64,000 nt of DNA from Palaemon carinicauda. Its lineage: Eukaryota > Arthropoda > Malacostraca > Decapoda > Palaemonidae. The first letter of the stretch is position 1, and each line of letters starts with the position of its first letter. Where the stretch lies: assembly GCF_036898095.1 (NCBI RefSeq), contig NC_090726.1, positions 41,088,191 to 41,152,190 on the forward strand, written 5' to 3'. Under the pieces are notes generated by a model, which saw nothing but the letters and a program-made list of their open reading frames with translations, did no database searches and was not told the origin of the DNA. Shown here piece after piece: positions 1-10,486 of the stretch. The position numbers and the translations under genes are program-made.

Positions 1-1
1 T

Positions 2-187
2 TCTGGTGCCTCCTCCACTTCTCCTGCCTTTAACCAGTCTTACGAGGCTCGTAGCTCTTCCCAGAGTTATGGTAGAGGTAGAGGCTACCACCGTGGTTCT
101 AACCAGAACAAAGGCAGGGGAAGAGCCTTTCGCAGAGGAAAGAATTTCCGAGGCGGACGTGGAGGCAACTCCTCAAACCAATACTGA
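2..187 (+). CDS. DIRS E1 Gag C-terminal fragment (RGG-rich)
   Basis: An open frame runs from the window edge to a TGA at 185-187. It encodes about 61 residues rich in Gly, Arg, Ser, Asn and Gln, with repeated GRGRG and RGG-type clusters. It sits directly before the RT ORF and one frame behind it, as Gag does in elements C and A of this window. RGG-like tails are RNA-binding in many proteins, so an RNA-packaging role is inferred. Most of Gag lies outside the window. In the same region the RT frame is also open from position 6, but that reading gives no RT-like sequence before about 189. Confidence 0.7.
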   Translation, partial: SGASSTSPAFNQSYEARSSSQSYGRGRGYHRGSNQNKGRGRAFRRGKNFRGGRGGNSSNQY

Positions 188-188
188 G

Positions 189-2021
189 GTGCAGCAGGTA
201 GGGGGGAGGCTCTATGCCTTCCGCAACAAATGGAGGTTCAGTCCCTGGGCGTTCAGTATCATCTCCAAGGGACTGGGGTGGAGTTGGATTCAAGGACCTC
301 CTCCTCCGAACAAATTTCGTCAACATTCCACTCCGGACCTGGTCGAATTTGTCCAGGATCTTTTACAAAAGAACGCCATACAAGAAACGAAACACCTGAA
401 GTTTCAAGGTCGGCTGTTCAGTGTCCCGAAGAAGGATTCGGACAAGAGAAGAGTGATTCTAGACCTATCCCTTCTCAACTTGTCCATTCAATGCGACAAG
501 TTTCGAATGCTTACCGTCTCGCAGGTGCGGACCTTACTTCCCCGTGGGGCCGTCACCACCTCTATCGATCTTACAGACGCCTATTATCACGTCCCGATAG
601 CGAGACACTTCCGTCCGTACCTAGGCTTTCGCTTATGGGACAAAAGTTACTCCTTCAAGGTGATGCCTTTCGGGCTCAACATCGCCCCAAGGATCTTCAC
701 AAAGTTAGCAGAAGTCGCTGTTCAGGAACTCAGGAATCAAGGGATTCAAGTAGTAGCCTATCTGGACGACTGGCTCATTTGGTCAGACACCTCCCAAAAT
801 TGCCTAAAAGCCACTCACAAAGTCATCCATTATCTTCAATCTCTAGGCTTCCAGATCAACTTCAAGAAGTCCCGTCTTCTTCCAAAATCGAAGTTCCAAT
901 GGCTCGGCCTGCAATGGGATCTTATATCTCATACTCTGTGTCTTCCCAGACCCAAGAGGTTAGAGATTGTAAGGAACACCAAACGCTTTCTCAAAGACAA
1001 AGTAAGTTCCAGACGACTCCAAGAGAGGATTCTGGGGTCCCTTCAGTTTGCCTCAGTGACGGATCTTCTTCTGAAGGCAAAATTGAAAGATATCAATCGT
1101 GTCTGGCGTTCGAGGGCGAACCGGAAGCTCCGGGACAGGAAAGTCCGCCTTCCTCCCATTCTACGGGAAAGACTTCTTCCTTGGACAAGAGCAAACAGTC
1201 TGTCAAAGTCAGTTCCCCTTCGATTTCCGCCTCCGAAATTAATCATTCACACGGACGCATCCTTATCAGGTTGGGGCGGCTATTCTCAGCTCAAGAAAGT
1301 TCAAGGTCTTTGGACTCCCTTGTTCCGCCAATTTCACATCAATGTGCTAGAGGCCATGGCAGTTCTTCTAACCCTGAAACGTCTCGCTCTTCCCAAGAAA
1401 CAACACCTTCGTCTGGTCCTCGACAGCGAAGTGGTGGTCCGCTGCCTCAACAGAGGCGGGTCAAAGTCAGGGCCTCTGAACCATGTTCTAGTAGCCATAT
1501 TCTCCCTAGCAGCCTTGAACCGTTGGCATCTTTCAGCTGTCCACCTGGCGGGAGTCCGGAATGTAGTGGCAGACGCCCTGTCCCGGACCTCCCCTCTAGA
1601 ATCGGAATGGTCACTCGATCTAAAGTCATTTCGGTGGATTCTCTCTCAGGTTCCCGGTCTCCAAGTGGACCTCTTCGCCACGGAATCCAACCACAAATTG
1701 AGAGTATATGTGGCTCCCAATCTAGACCCTCAGGCTTACGCTACAGACGCCATGTCACAGAATTGGGACACCTGGGAAAAGATTTATCTCTTTCCCCCGG
1801 TGAATCTTTTGCTGAAAGTTCTAGACAAACTGAGATCCTTCAAGGGACAAGTAGCCTTGGTCGCACCCAACTGGCCCAAGAGCAACTGGTATCCTCTCCT
1901 GCGAGAGTTGAGACTATACCCTCACCCGATACCCAATCCGGTTCTGTCTCAGATAGTACAAACACGCGTTGTGTACGCTTTCTCAAACATTCAGAGCGCC
2001 CTAACTTTATGGACTTTATGA
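189..2021 (+). CDS. DIRS E1 reverse transcriptase-RNase H-methyltransferase polyprotein
   Basis: The protein copies element RNA into DNA. RT motifs are clear: a SIDLTDAYYH block carrying the first catalytic Asp, an FGLNIAPRIF block, and an intact YLDDW at 759-773. RNase H follows with HTDASLSGWGG, an LEAM Glu and a DSEVVVRCLNRGG Asp. The C-terminal part matches the DIRS-specific Dam-like methyltransferase region, with VDLFAT and a YLFPPVNLL block. No ATG lies near the true start, and the frame is +1 to Gag, so translation by frameshift or re-initiation is possible. The ORF is open to 2021 with no nonsense mutation. Family assignment is firm; activity is unknown. Confidence 0.9.
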   Translation: MQQVGGRLYAFRNKWRFSPWAFSIISKGLGWSWIQGPPPPNKFRQHSTPDLVEFVQDLLQKNAIQETKHLKFQGRLFSVPKKDSDKRRVILDLSLLNLSIQCDKFRMLTVSQVRTLLPRGAVTTSIDLTDAYYHVPIARHFRPYLGFRLWDKSYSFKVMPFGLNIAPRIFTKLAEVAVQELRNQGIQVVAYLDDWLIWSDTSQNCLKATHKVIHYLQSLGFQINFKKSRLLPKSKFQWLGLQWDLISHTLCLPRPKRLEIVRNTKRFLKDKVSSRRLQERILGSLQFASVTDLLLKAKLKDINRVWRSRANRKLRDRKVRLPPILRERLLPWTRANSLSKSVPLRFPPPKLIIHTDASLSGWGGYSQLKKVQGLWTPLFRQFHINVLEAMAVLLTLKRLALPKKQHLRLVLDSEVVVRCLNRGGSKSGPLNHVLVAIFSLAALNRWHLSAVHLAGVRNVVADALSRTSPLESEWSLDLKSFRWILSQVPGLQVDLFATESNHKLRVYVAPNLDPQAYATDAMSQNWDTWEKIYLFPPVNLLLKVLDKLRSFKGQVALVAPNWPKSNWYPLLRELRLYPHPIPNPVLSQIVQTRVVYAFSNIQSALTLWTL

Positions 2022-2462
2022 AGTTTGCGGCTATGCATGGTGCCAATATTGATCCTCAAAACACCTTGTTCCTAGAATCGGATAAACGGGATTCCACCAT
2101 CCGCCAGTACGAAGTACTCTAGAAGTTTTATTCCAGCTGTTACCAAGTTGTGGAATGATCTTCCTAATCGGGTTGTTGAATCAGTAGAACTTCAAAAGTT
2201 CAAAGTTGGAGCAAATGCTTTTTTGTTGACCAGGCGGACATGAGTCTTTTTATAGTTTATATATGACATATTTGTTGTTGACGTTGTTAATAGTTTACAT
2301 ATGATATATCTCTTTTGACATTACTTTTTTTAGAATGATTTATTGTTAATTTGTTCTCTAAAGTTATTTATTTCCTTATTTCCTTTCCTCACTGGGCTAT
2401 TTTTCCCTATTGGAGCCCCTGGGCTTATAGCATCTTGCTTTTCCAATTAGGGTTGTAGCTTG

Positions 2463-2493
<31 letters not shown>

Positions 2494-3367
2494 TGACTCT
2501 GCAGTTAAAAAGTTGGCAAAATTTTTAATAGACTCAGACGTGAACTGTATGAACTTGAACCTTACAGTCACTTTCTTTAGATCTTTATTAGAATCAGGTC
2601 TGGCAGCCAATACTATCACCACTATTAAATCGGCTCTGAAAAAGATCTTCCTAGTGGGTTTTAACATAGACTTAACCGACTCTTTGTTAGCTTCAATTCC
2701 GAAAGCTTGTGCCAGACTGAAACCGGTTACTCGTCCTACCCCGGTGACCTGGTTCCTTAATGACGTACTCAAATTGGCTTCTGATACCATTAACAGTTCT
2801 TGTGATTACATTCCCCTTCTCAGGAAAACACTTTTCCTGGTGAGCTTGGCTTCCGGGGCAAGAATTTCTGAATTGGCAGCCTTGTCGAGAGACCCGGGTC
2901 ATATTGACTTCCTGCCTTCGGGAGAGGTCCTTCTTTCTCCTAACAAATTCTTTTTGGCTAAGAACGAAGACCCTCAAAACAGATGGTCCTCCTGGAAAAT
3001 TGTTCCCCTCACGCAAGATCCGTCTCTGTGCCCTGTTACTACTCTTAGGTCTTATTTATCCCGGACCTCCTCTAACTCCTCGGGGCCTCTATTCGTTAGA
3101 GAACAAGGCGGTACCATTACTATTAAAGGGATCAGGCAACAAATTTTGTATTTTATTAAACAAGCTAACCCTGACTCTTTTCCTCTTGCACATGATATCA
3201 GGGCGGTTGCTACCTCGGTGAACTTCTTTCACCACATGAATTTTACAGACCTTTCCAGGTATACAGGGTGGAAATCACCGTCAGTGTTCAAGAAACACTA
3301 CCTTAAACATTTGGAAGCCCTAAAATTTTCTACAGTAGCCGCAGGGAGCGTAGTTACTCCCAGGTAA
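1936..3367 (+). pseudogene. DIRS E1 tyrosine recombinase, split by a LINE insertion
   Basis: The recombinase integrates the circular DNA of DIRS elements. Its N-terminal part overlaps the end of the RT ORF in the -1 frame and reads up to 2119, ending with a DSTIRQYE block typical of the SAM-like arm-binding domain. It resumes after the LINE at about 2501 and runs to TAA at 3367. Catalytic residues are present: Arg in SGARISEL, His-x-x-Arg in HDIRAVAT, and Tyr in KKHYLKHL. Removing the insert with one copy of the 5-base duplication leaves the two halves one base out of frame, so a further small indel is present. Classification as a DIRS recombinase is secure from motif order and context. Confidence 0.85.
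2121..2495 (+). mobile_element. 5'-truncated LINE 3' end in the DIRS recombinase gene
   Basis: The insert begins with a short reading frame for a LINE C-terminus (SFIPAVTKLWNDLP block), continues through an AT-rich 3' UTR and ends in (TAA)n at 2467-2493. ACTCT occurs on both sides (2116-2120 and 2496-2500), fitting a short target-site duplication. The same family occurs on the minus strand at 39565-40920, where the RT is longer, and as tails at 8855-9135, 43425-43532 and 43665-43715. LINE insertions are usually 5'-truncated in this way. Confidence 0.85.
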
Positions 3368-3672
3368 CTCACAGGTTAATGCCTTGTCTCTTTATCTCTC
3401 CCTCTTACCTGCCTCATTTATACCCTATTGTATTCGTTGGTCTCGCACCTGAATACTGTTATTATATTTGTAAATTTTTATACTCCTGAGTATCTGTATA
3501 TATTATCACTCACGGCATTATTATACCTACCTGATTGGATTTATGTTCATATTTAAGATACCCTTATAATTGTTTTTTGGTACTCATCTCTGATTAAAAG
3601 CATCCTGTATTTCCCTTACGCTTATGTTTTTTCCTTTATTTTGCAAGTTTGGTGACATTTTCTCTTGCATAG
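3368..3672. other. DIRS E1 3' untranslated segment
   Basis: AT-rich sequence between the recombinase stop and the ICR. No ORF or motif is recognised. By position it is the 3' UTR of E1. Confidence 0.5.
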
Positions 3673-3764
3673 ATTCACTGGGCGGCACAGGTTCGAGCCC
3701 AGAAAAGGGATTTTGACGTAGGAAAAATCTATTTCTGGGCGAGGGACCTGTGCCGCCTAGTGAA
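3673..3764. repeat. DIRS E1 internal complementary region (ICR)
   Basis: The left part (3673-3705) ends CCCAGAAAA and the right part starts GGGATTTTGACG. The right part is the reverse complement of the element's right end at 4047-4106. The left part should complement the left end, which lies outside the window. In DIRS elements the ICR templates joining of the two ends into a circle. The join marks the right end at 4105-4106. Confidence 0.8.
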
Positions 3765-4106
3765 CCCTCCCAGCTCCTCTCCCTTGGAGTCCCCAAACTT
3801 TGGGTGCTAAGGAGTTGGGTTCTGAGCGGATGCATTGTTAGTAGTACCGAGTGAGGTTGAACGGCTCTCCTCTATTGGGGTTTCTGTCGTGGATGAATCT
3901 AAATAGTGCGGGACCTCTGGATTATACCCCCAATTTTATACCGACACCAATAGGTGAGCGAGCTAGTTAACCTTGCACTCCTTTACATTTTTTCTCTGGT
4001 ATATTTAGCAGTAAATTACCTAAGAATAAGTGCTAAATGCAGCTTATTCACTGGGCGGCACAGGTCCCTCGCCCAGAAATAGATTTTTCCTACGTCAAAA
4101 TCCCTT
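3765..4106. repeat. DIRS E1 right inverted terminal repeat
   Basis: The terminal part, 4047-4106, is inverted relative to 3707-3764. Related copies lie reversed at 41683-41960 and 45867-46040. Shared internal landmarks with 41683-41960 are an AAATATACCAGAGAAAA block and a TTGGTGTCG block. The inner boundary is not defined by sequence. Confidence 0.7.
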
Positions 4107-4142
4107 CTTTATGACGCCGCCTGAAACGACGGCGTCATAAAG
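4107..4142. repeat. 13-bp perfect hairpin at the DIRS-Tigger junction
   Basis: CTTTATGACGCCG (4107-4119) is followed after 10 bases by its exact reverse complement (4130-4142). It begins at the first base after the E1 right end. It could be subterminal Tigger sequence or the E1 target. Confidence 0.75.
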
Positions 4143-4321
4143 TACGCTCAGTAAACAACCACGCTCAGAACAACGAAGGCATTTAACGCGCATGATGAAA
4201 GTGATAAATAAGGATATTTACAGTAAAAGCATTTACAAAATATGTTATTACAAATATTATTTACCGTATCTATATAAAATCATACAGTACATACTGTACG
4301 TAGCAAGGCAGGAAAACAATT

Positions 4322-4323
<2 letters not shown>

Positions 4324-4372
<49 letters not shown>
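4324..4372. repeat. (GA)n microsatellite
   Basis: About 24 uninterrupted GA units inside the Tigger 3' flank. Confidence 0.97.
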
Positions 4373-4376
<4 letters not shown>

Positions 4377-4671
4377 TTTATGTACGTAAATGTAAATTTT
4401 AAACAAAAAAAATATGATAGGTTACAACATGTATACTCTTCAGACTTTTAAAACCTTCCCTTTAACTTAATGCATACAGTACTAAACTATAAAACAGGCA
4501 CAAATATTAAAATGTTAGAATATTAAAGTAAAAAATAAAGATTGTTACTGTACTCACCACGAAAGAATTTCAAGAAAAACTTGAATGATGATGGCGATGA
4601 ATTTGCTGCACAGTAGAAATGATGATGATGAAGCTGATGATGTCTTCTACTGTGCAGCCAATAATAGTATT

Positions 4672-6500
4672 TTACGTCTCTTCAGACGGAGGTGTCTTTT
4701 CCTGGGACACCTTTTCAACTTCTTCAATTTCTTCCGAAGGCGTACTAGCAGGAGGAACTGGCTCTTTTTTGCGAGGCTGGAAGAACATTGTGATCGGAAG
4801 TTGCTGCCGCTGCTTCTTTTTTCGCTCTAAGAGCATCCTGTAGGGAGTCATGATGTCATCGACCTTGTTGGAGAATTGCATAGACCGAACCATATCCTCG
4901 TCCCACTCTTGCAACATTTCTTTCGCCTCCTTGATATGGTTGCAGAACTTGGCAAGCCATTCTAATGTTAAGGCCGTTTCTTCGACATTTTCTTGGGTCT
5001 CTTCCTGGGTTTCACTCTCTTCTTCGCTTGCCGATTTCGTCAGGTCTTCTAGGTCTGCGTCAGTTAGCGGCTGGGAATGGCAGTCCAACAACTCGTCGAC
5101 GTCTTCAGTCGTCATGTCGCCAAACCCGTCACCTCCAATTATGGCAGCCAACTGCACAGATTTGCGTATTGCAGAGTGTTGGATTTCCGACAGAGTAAAT
5201 CCCTCGTTGTCGTAAACAATCTGGAGCCACAACTTCTTCCAGCTCGCATTCATGGTTGTAGGTTTCATCTCTTGCAGTGCCTTCTGAATATTCTTCAGGC
5301 TCGTGGCTATGGTGTACTGCCACCAGTACGCCTTCAAGTTAAAATCTTCATCCTCATCATCTTGGGCAGCATCCACACACGCAACGAGGTCCGCCAAGGT
5401 ATTCTTCGTGTAGAGGGCCTTGAACGCCCTGATAACCCCCTGGTCCATCGGTTGAATTAATGACGTGGTGTTGGGTGGCAGGAACTCAACCTGAACGCCC
5501 TCACGCGACAGGTCAGTTGCGTGTCCACCAGCGTTATCCATAAGAAGGATCTTGAATGGCAAGCCCTTCTCTAAGAGATATTCACTGACTTGCGGGATGA
5601 AACACTGGTGGAACCAGTTGGAGGTCAGCATCTTCGTAATCCATGCTTTTGGATTATGCATCCAGTACACGGGAAGGAGATTCTTGTTTTTATTTTTCAA
5701 AGCGCTAGGATTTTTCGACTTATAAATAAGCCCCGGCTTTAGCAAAAATCCAGCAGCATTGCCACACATCACGAGGGTAACGCGATCCTTGAATGCTTTA
5801 AAGCCAGAGGCTTTGGCTTCCTCTTTGAACAGGAAAGTTCGCGACGGCATTCTCTTCCAAAACAAGCCGGTCCACCTTCGGCGATAATATTCTTGAACGT
5901 CTGGTTCACGTAAGTTTCAGCAGCGGCAGTGTCAGCCGAAGCAGCCTCGCCCTGCGGGGAAATGCTTTTCAGGCCGAAGCGTTTCTGAAACTTCGCGAAC
6001 CATCCTTTGCTGGCGGAAAAACGTTGTTTCTGACGCTGGGAATCAGTGGATGTCCCTGGTTGAGGTTCATCTGCATCATCATCTTCTTCAGCATGGTTGC
6101 CATCGTTGTCTTGAGGTTCCTTTGCTGCAAAATTCTCATACAAGCTCAAAGCCTTTGTTCGGATGGTGTTTGTATCCAAGGCTATGTTCTTCTTCCGGCA
6201 GTCGGCAATCCACACAGCTAAAGCACCTTCCATGCGTACGATCGTTTTATTACGCGTGGTAACGACTCCCTTCGCTGATCTGCAAAAGGTGATTGCAGCC
6301 GTCCTTCTAATGTTCGCCTCGTCCTTCTTGATATAGCGAACGGTGGATTCATTGATTCCAAAATGGCGGGGTGCGGACGCAAAACTTCTACTCTATTTCA
6401 ACATATCGAGAAGCGTCACCTTCTCAGCAATCGTCATCATCCTTCGGTGGCGTTTTGGCTCACTACCAGCCTTAGTAGAAGCAGAACGCTTGGGAGCCAT
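4672..6500 (-). pseudogene. Tigger transposase (CENP-B-type DNA binding + DDE domain), inactivated
   Basis: The gene reads on the minus strand from ATG at 6500-6498. The N-terminus has the pogo/CENP-B helix-turn-helix pattern (MTIAEKVTLLDML, then FGINESTVRYIKK), and a second binding domain includes ALSLYENFA and KGWFAKFQKRFGLK. The DDE domain carries LLMDNAGGHA and LPPNTTSLIQPMDQGVIRAFK, with catalytic Asp in each. Acidic and Glu-rich tail sequence ends at 4672. Two lesions are visible: TAG at codon 36 (6393-6395), and a deletion at about 5870-5873 that shifts frame and removes the segment expected to hold the first catalytic Asp before TGLFWKRMPSRTF. Length is otherwise near that of TIGD1-like proteins. 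It cannot encode active transposase. Confidence 0.9.
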
Positions 6501-6798
6501 TGTACAGTAGGATTTAACAGAAAGTTCAACAAAAAGTTCAACTTAAAACAGTCGCACACAGCACAGATTAAAGTTCACAAACTTAACAACGTCTACTCAG
6601 CGATACGGCGTAAGAGAAAGTGGCCGCGAACAGAGGCTGGAAGTTGGAGATGCGGGCAAAACACCAATCACAGGCTAGATGACAAAACTTGAGTTCTGAT
6701 TCGTCATCTATCAGCGCTTGAACCAATCACAACCCGTCTTATATGATATGTAGGTTACCAATTCAAAGTACAAGATACCCCGCGTATACTGTACAGTA

Positions 6799-6915
6799 AT
6801 AATAATAATAATAATAATAAATAATGATAATAATAATAATAATAATGATAATAATAACAATAATAATTTTATTAACAACAACAACAATAATAATAATAAT
6901 AACAATAATAATAAT
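6799..6915. repeat. Imperfect (TAA)n/(AAC)n microsatellite
   Basis: Runs of AAT/TAA triplets interrupted by TGATAA and AACAAC blocks, in the 5' flank of the transposase. Confidence 0.95.
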
Positions 6916-6953
6916 AGCTTTACGTACGCTATTTTACGCTTTTGTTGTAGGAT

Positions 6954-7076
<123 letters not shown>

Positions 7077-7504
7077 GTACGTTTATTCGAAATGTGATTT
7101 TTGCAACAAAGAATATTATTGGATGCAGTACTACTTACGTATACATACAAAAGATTCATGGAAAAGAAGCACATCCATTACATTTGTAGTACACTAGTAG
7201 CCATCAGCAGCCTTACACCATTCTAATATGGTATGACTGCATCTGATTTGCGTTTCATGTTCGATTTAATTTTACTACGTACTGTATACAGTACTGAATT
7301 ATCGTATGATCACATTCTCTTTTCGTGTTTTATTTCTTTCTGTGCTTAATTATATGTCATATGTAATGCAATGAACAATCAGTAAGAGCAGATATTACTA
7401 ATTACAGTATTAATGGAATTACAGGTAACGAAATATCGTATTTGGGGTCTTCAGATATCGCGATATTTTCGAAATTTCCGCAAAATCCGCGATATGTATA
7501 TATA

Positions 7505-7577
7505 TATGGGTTATGGAAAAAATCCGCTAAGTGGTGAATCCGCGATGGTCGAACCGCGAAGTAGCGAGGGTTCACTG
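7505..7577. repeat. Tigger right terminal inverted repeat
   Basis: The terminal sequence contains CCGCGATGG and CGAACCGCGAAGTAGCG and ends GGGTTCACTG before TA (7578-7579). Its orientation fits the outer end of the minus-strand element. The partner repeat is absent from the window. Confidence 0.6.
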
Positions 7578-8164
7578 TACTGTACTAGTTTTCATTTACC
7601 AAACTAAGGAGACAGCTCGGTATGCAAATCATGCATTAGACGTACCTATGTTAATTATTATTTACATAGCAAGTCCCAGTCTTTTGCATTGCTTGTTACA
7701 TTTTACTTTTTCATTTGCTTCAGGTTTCATCAAACAAGATCAAGAAATAAGTAAACATCGCTGTAATCAGTTTCATCGAAAGGGAATCATCGGAGTCTCA
7801 AGGTGTCATACAAGGACTTGTCATTGTTATTTCGCAAGGAACCCCAGCATAAGATTCAAGTATGATGATGACTGTATTAAATAAGCTGTATGCTTACCTG
7901 GCCCCAAAAGGACCTTAACTTTAGTCAGGTCTTGCCCACTCTGAGACCTTCGTCTTGAAACATCATGCATTCGATGAAAATCAGGCGTTTTGTGAATGAA
8001 TAAGTCAACACAACATTAAAGTAACAAATAGAGATGGAAAATGTAGAAAAATGTCATGGCGCCCTCTAAACAGCCCGTGCGAAGCAAAGATTATACACCT
8101 CGGGTCAGCCACCAGCCAGTTGGTTTTTAGACTTCTACTCACCATGGAGTGAGTCTCCTCTGTA
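7578..8164. other. No gene recognised
   Basis: AT-rich sequence between the Tigger end and an old DIRS fragment. Short open frames are present without recognisable motifs. Confidence 0.5.
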
Positions 8165-8262
8165 TAGAGCGTAATGGTTTCTATGTAGTGTTGGAACAAA
8201 TGACAAATTTCAAAATAATTTGTATTTTTCCTTACTATACAAACCTGGTTTGTATATGTAAT
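8165..8262. repeat. Degenerate DIRS A/B-type ICR fragment
   Basis: GGAACAAATGACAAATTT, then AATTTGTATTTTTCCT and ACTATACAAACC, follow the same order as the ICRs of elements A (28196-28262) and B (35875-35960). No DIRS ORF is attached. Confidence 0.6.
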
Positions 8263-8854
8263 ATGAAAGGCCAAAGAAGTAAGGTTATCCATCTTAGAGT
8301 AAGCAAGACCTACTTTTTGTGTATCATTTTCAGTGTTGTTCCTCAGCACTTGTTTCAACGGTTTTCACAGATGATGGCAACAGACAGAACAGTTAGTGTT
8401 ATAAGATTTTTAATTATCTAAATTTAAGTGGAAGTTACAAGGTTAGTAACTATGTCCTACATATTTTAGGGCCACAAATTAGAAAGCACACCAGCTTATA
8501 TTTCATCATAGTTGAAGTTGTTGATGGAAAATGGCTAGATCTAATTCTGCTCTCTGGCTTTGCCATATTGAAACCTTCCTGTCGTAGCCTGAAATCAAGG
8601 AGTCGTTATATGTGCATTACTGTGTGGAAACTTACAGCGTCTTGGTTTAATAGTTTTGAACCCCTGCAAAGATGAACTGCTTCTCCTGCATGTGGAACCA
8701 CATCGTCTGCACCCACTGTCACCTCTGTCGGTGTCACTTCTCTCTCTTAGTTTTCAGTTTGAATATGTCTGACTTAGTCCACAGTCTGTGTTCGTCTCCT
8801 CAGCCGCATCGGTGATGAACTTTCGCCCTGTTGTTACTCTTCATTATTATTACT
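8263..8854. other. No gene recognised
   Basis: Unassigned AT-rich sequence. No coding motif, repeat or RNA gene was recognised. Confidence 0.5.
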
Positions 8855-9135
8855 AGCCAAGCTGCAACCCTAGTTGAAAAAGCAACACAAATCCAAGAAA
8901 TACAACAGTAGAAAAAGTTAAAAGGAGAAAAATAAATATCAAGATGAATAGCAAAGTTAAACGTAAAGGTAGATTAGTAACTATCAAAAGAGACTGATTC
9001 GAACTAAGTCATTATAAAAGTATTTATGCCTAGTTTTAACATTTGAAGAAGATCTACTGATTTAACTATTTGATGAGGAAGATCACGCTACAATTAATCA
9101 CTGCTTGACTGAAACTCCTGGTATACTTTGTAGTA
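8855..9135 (-). mobile_element. Old LINE 3' end with short (TAA)n tail
   Basis: Read on the minus strand, a GATCTTCCTCATCAAATAG segment aligns with the LINE C-terminal region in E1 (encoding a DLPxxxVxSV block), and the end carries GGGTTGCAGCTTGGCTAGTA plus TAA units, the tail seen at 2460-2493, 39565 and 43500. It is a decayed 5'-truncated copy. Confidence 0.65.
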
Positions 9136-9902
9136 TTGAGACTCTTGAAAAGAATAGGCAAGACCCGCAAATGTGACTTCCTTTAGGTTTTATTTGAAGC
9201 TAAAATTGTAAAAGAGTAAGTTAAAAATGTAGAGAAAGTGTAGGATATGATGGGTGAACGAAAACTGGATTAGCTACAGTCAAGTTTTCGGTGTCTTGGA
9301 CAAGCAGAAACCTTTACCACGGAAATGCATCTTTACGTCCTGAACGAAATAAAAATCTTTGACATTAAGCAAGAGAAAAGCTATCCCTTCTGGAGCAAGG
9401 CTGGAGCATATGGGAACTAAATGTCAAAATCTAGAATTCACACCAAGACCGTCAAAAAGACCCTACATATATTCAGTTCTAGATATACGGAGAATGATGA
9501 AAAATTCTTAAGGTGAGTAGGGTGTAAAACTGTTCAATTTAAAGCAATGCAGTAGTACCCTAGTTTATGATTTATATAAGAATTAACAGAAATTCCCTCT
9601 ACGCATTCCAAAAGTCAAGTAAGAATATGCATTCATATTTAAAGGTTTTTGACACAATGTCCCGTTGAAATTTGTCTTTGGAGCAATTTGGTTTTCTCAT
9701 AATAATAAGGATCGTAGTACATACAGTACTATATCGTGTAGTGTGAATTACAATAAAGATCTCCCTTTTTTCCAGTTGTGAGTAGTTGTCAACCAATTGT
9801 GGACAGTTCTGCATTTTCCAGGGATATACTTGAAGAACCACTTGTGGATTCTTTAATTTGTGAGTATTTTGTAGTTGGTATTTTTTTGTACTGAAAATAT
9901 TT
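9136..9902. other. No gene recognised
   Basis: AT-rich sequence up to the left end of DIRS element A. Small open frames carry no recognisable domain. Confidence 0.5.
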
Positions 9903-10150
9903 TTGTTCCGTAACCGAAATACAAACCACGCTATTTACGTAGGATATTACTTTCGACGTAGCTGAAATGACGAGCCATTAGATTTTTAACGAGGGTTAAC
10001 TACCCCCGTGCTAGTTAGCAGGGGGTAGGGAAGGGGTAGCTTGCTACCCCTCCCCCCCACACACTGGTGAGTTGTCTCACTTCACTTTTGGCTCGGACGA
10101 TGTATAGACGTTTCTGTCTTCGTCCTCATTGTTGACAGCCTTAATTTGTT
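9903..10150. repeat. DIRS A left inverted terminal repeat, interrupted by element C
   Basis: Inverted match to the A right repeat (28263-28538): AATGACGAGCCATTAGAT, GAGGGTTAACTACCCC, GGGGTAGCTTGCTACCCC and the CACACTGGTGAGTTGTCTCA block occur reversed there. Element C lies after the GACAGCCTTAATTTG segment, which in element B reads on directly. Confidence 0.85.
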
Positions 10151-10335
10151 TTTTTATGAATAGAACTTACCTGGCAGTTATATATATATAGCTGAGTCTC
10201 CAACTGCGGCAGAATTTAATCGAAAATCGCGGCAACCGCCTTGTGGTGGTTGTGTGGTTAGATGGTTAACAACCCTTACAGGGTGGTACTTGGAATCATT
10301 CCCGTTTTCTGTTCCTCAGATTATCTCTGCCGGCC
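10151..10335. repeat. DIRS C left inverted terminal repeat
   Basis: The region from the TA-rich end through GCGGCAGAATTTAATCGAAA and CGCGGCAACCGCCTT to CTGTTCCTCAGATTATCT is inverted at 16440-16600, which contains AGATAATCTGAGGAACAG, AAGGCGGTTGCCGCG and TTTCGATTAAATTCTGCCGC. Confidence 0.92.
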
Positions 10336-10486
10336 GGATCGACAACATCGTTGGTCCACCTTTCAGAGTTTTTTCGGATCGCTTTCCCTTCATCGCCTTT
10401 TTGGACTTCGTTTTTGGTGAAATACACTGTGTTGGGATTTGGCAATCGTGTTGTTTTTGTTTTTTTGTCTTTTTTCCTTTATTATC

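Larger units (their letters stand above)
1..4106 (+). mobile_element. DIRS retrotransposon E1, left end outside the window
   Basis: The window opens inside a DIRS-type tyrosine-recombinase retrotransposon. Reading order is Gag C-terminus, RT-RNase H-methyltransferase, tyrosine recombinase, then an internal complementary region (ICR) and a right inverted terminal repeat. The right end is placed at about 4105-4106 because the ICR at 3673-3764 joins the complement of a left end to the complement of the sequence at 4047-4106, which is the DIRS arrangement. RT, RNase H and recombinase catalytic residues are all present. The recombinase ORF is interrupted by a LINE fragment, so this copy is dead as it stands. 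DIRS elements are thought to replicate through a circular intermediate and integrate by recombinase without a target duplication. Confidence 0.88.

Noticed and set aside
230..2122. 630-codon frame overlapping the E1 RT gene as an independent gene
   Set aside because: Only its last part is recognisable, as recombinase N-terminus. The rest is Ser-rich with no domain and overlaps clear RT. Kept as a finding about frame openness.
10439..10486. Upstream TTG start for C Gag
   Set aside because: The added residues are a hydrophobic run from a T-rich leader. ATG at 10487 gives the Cys-motif protein.
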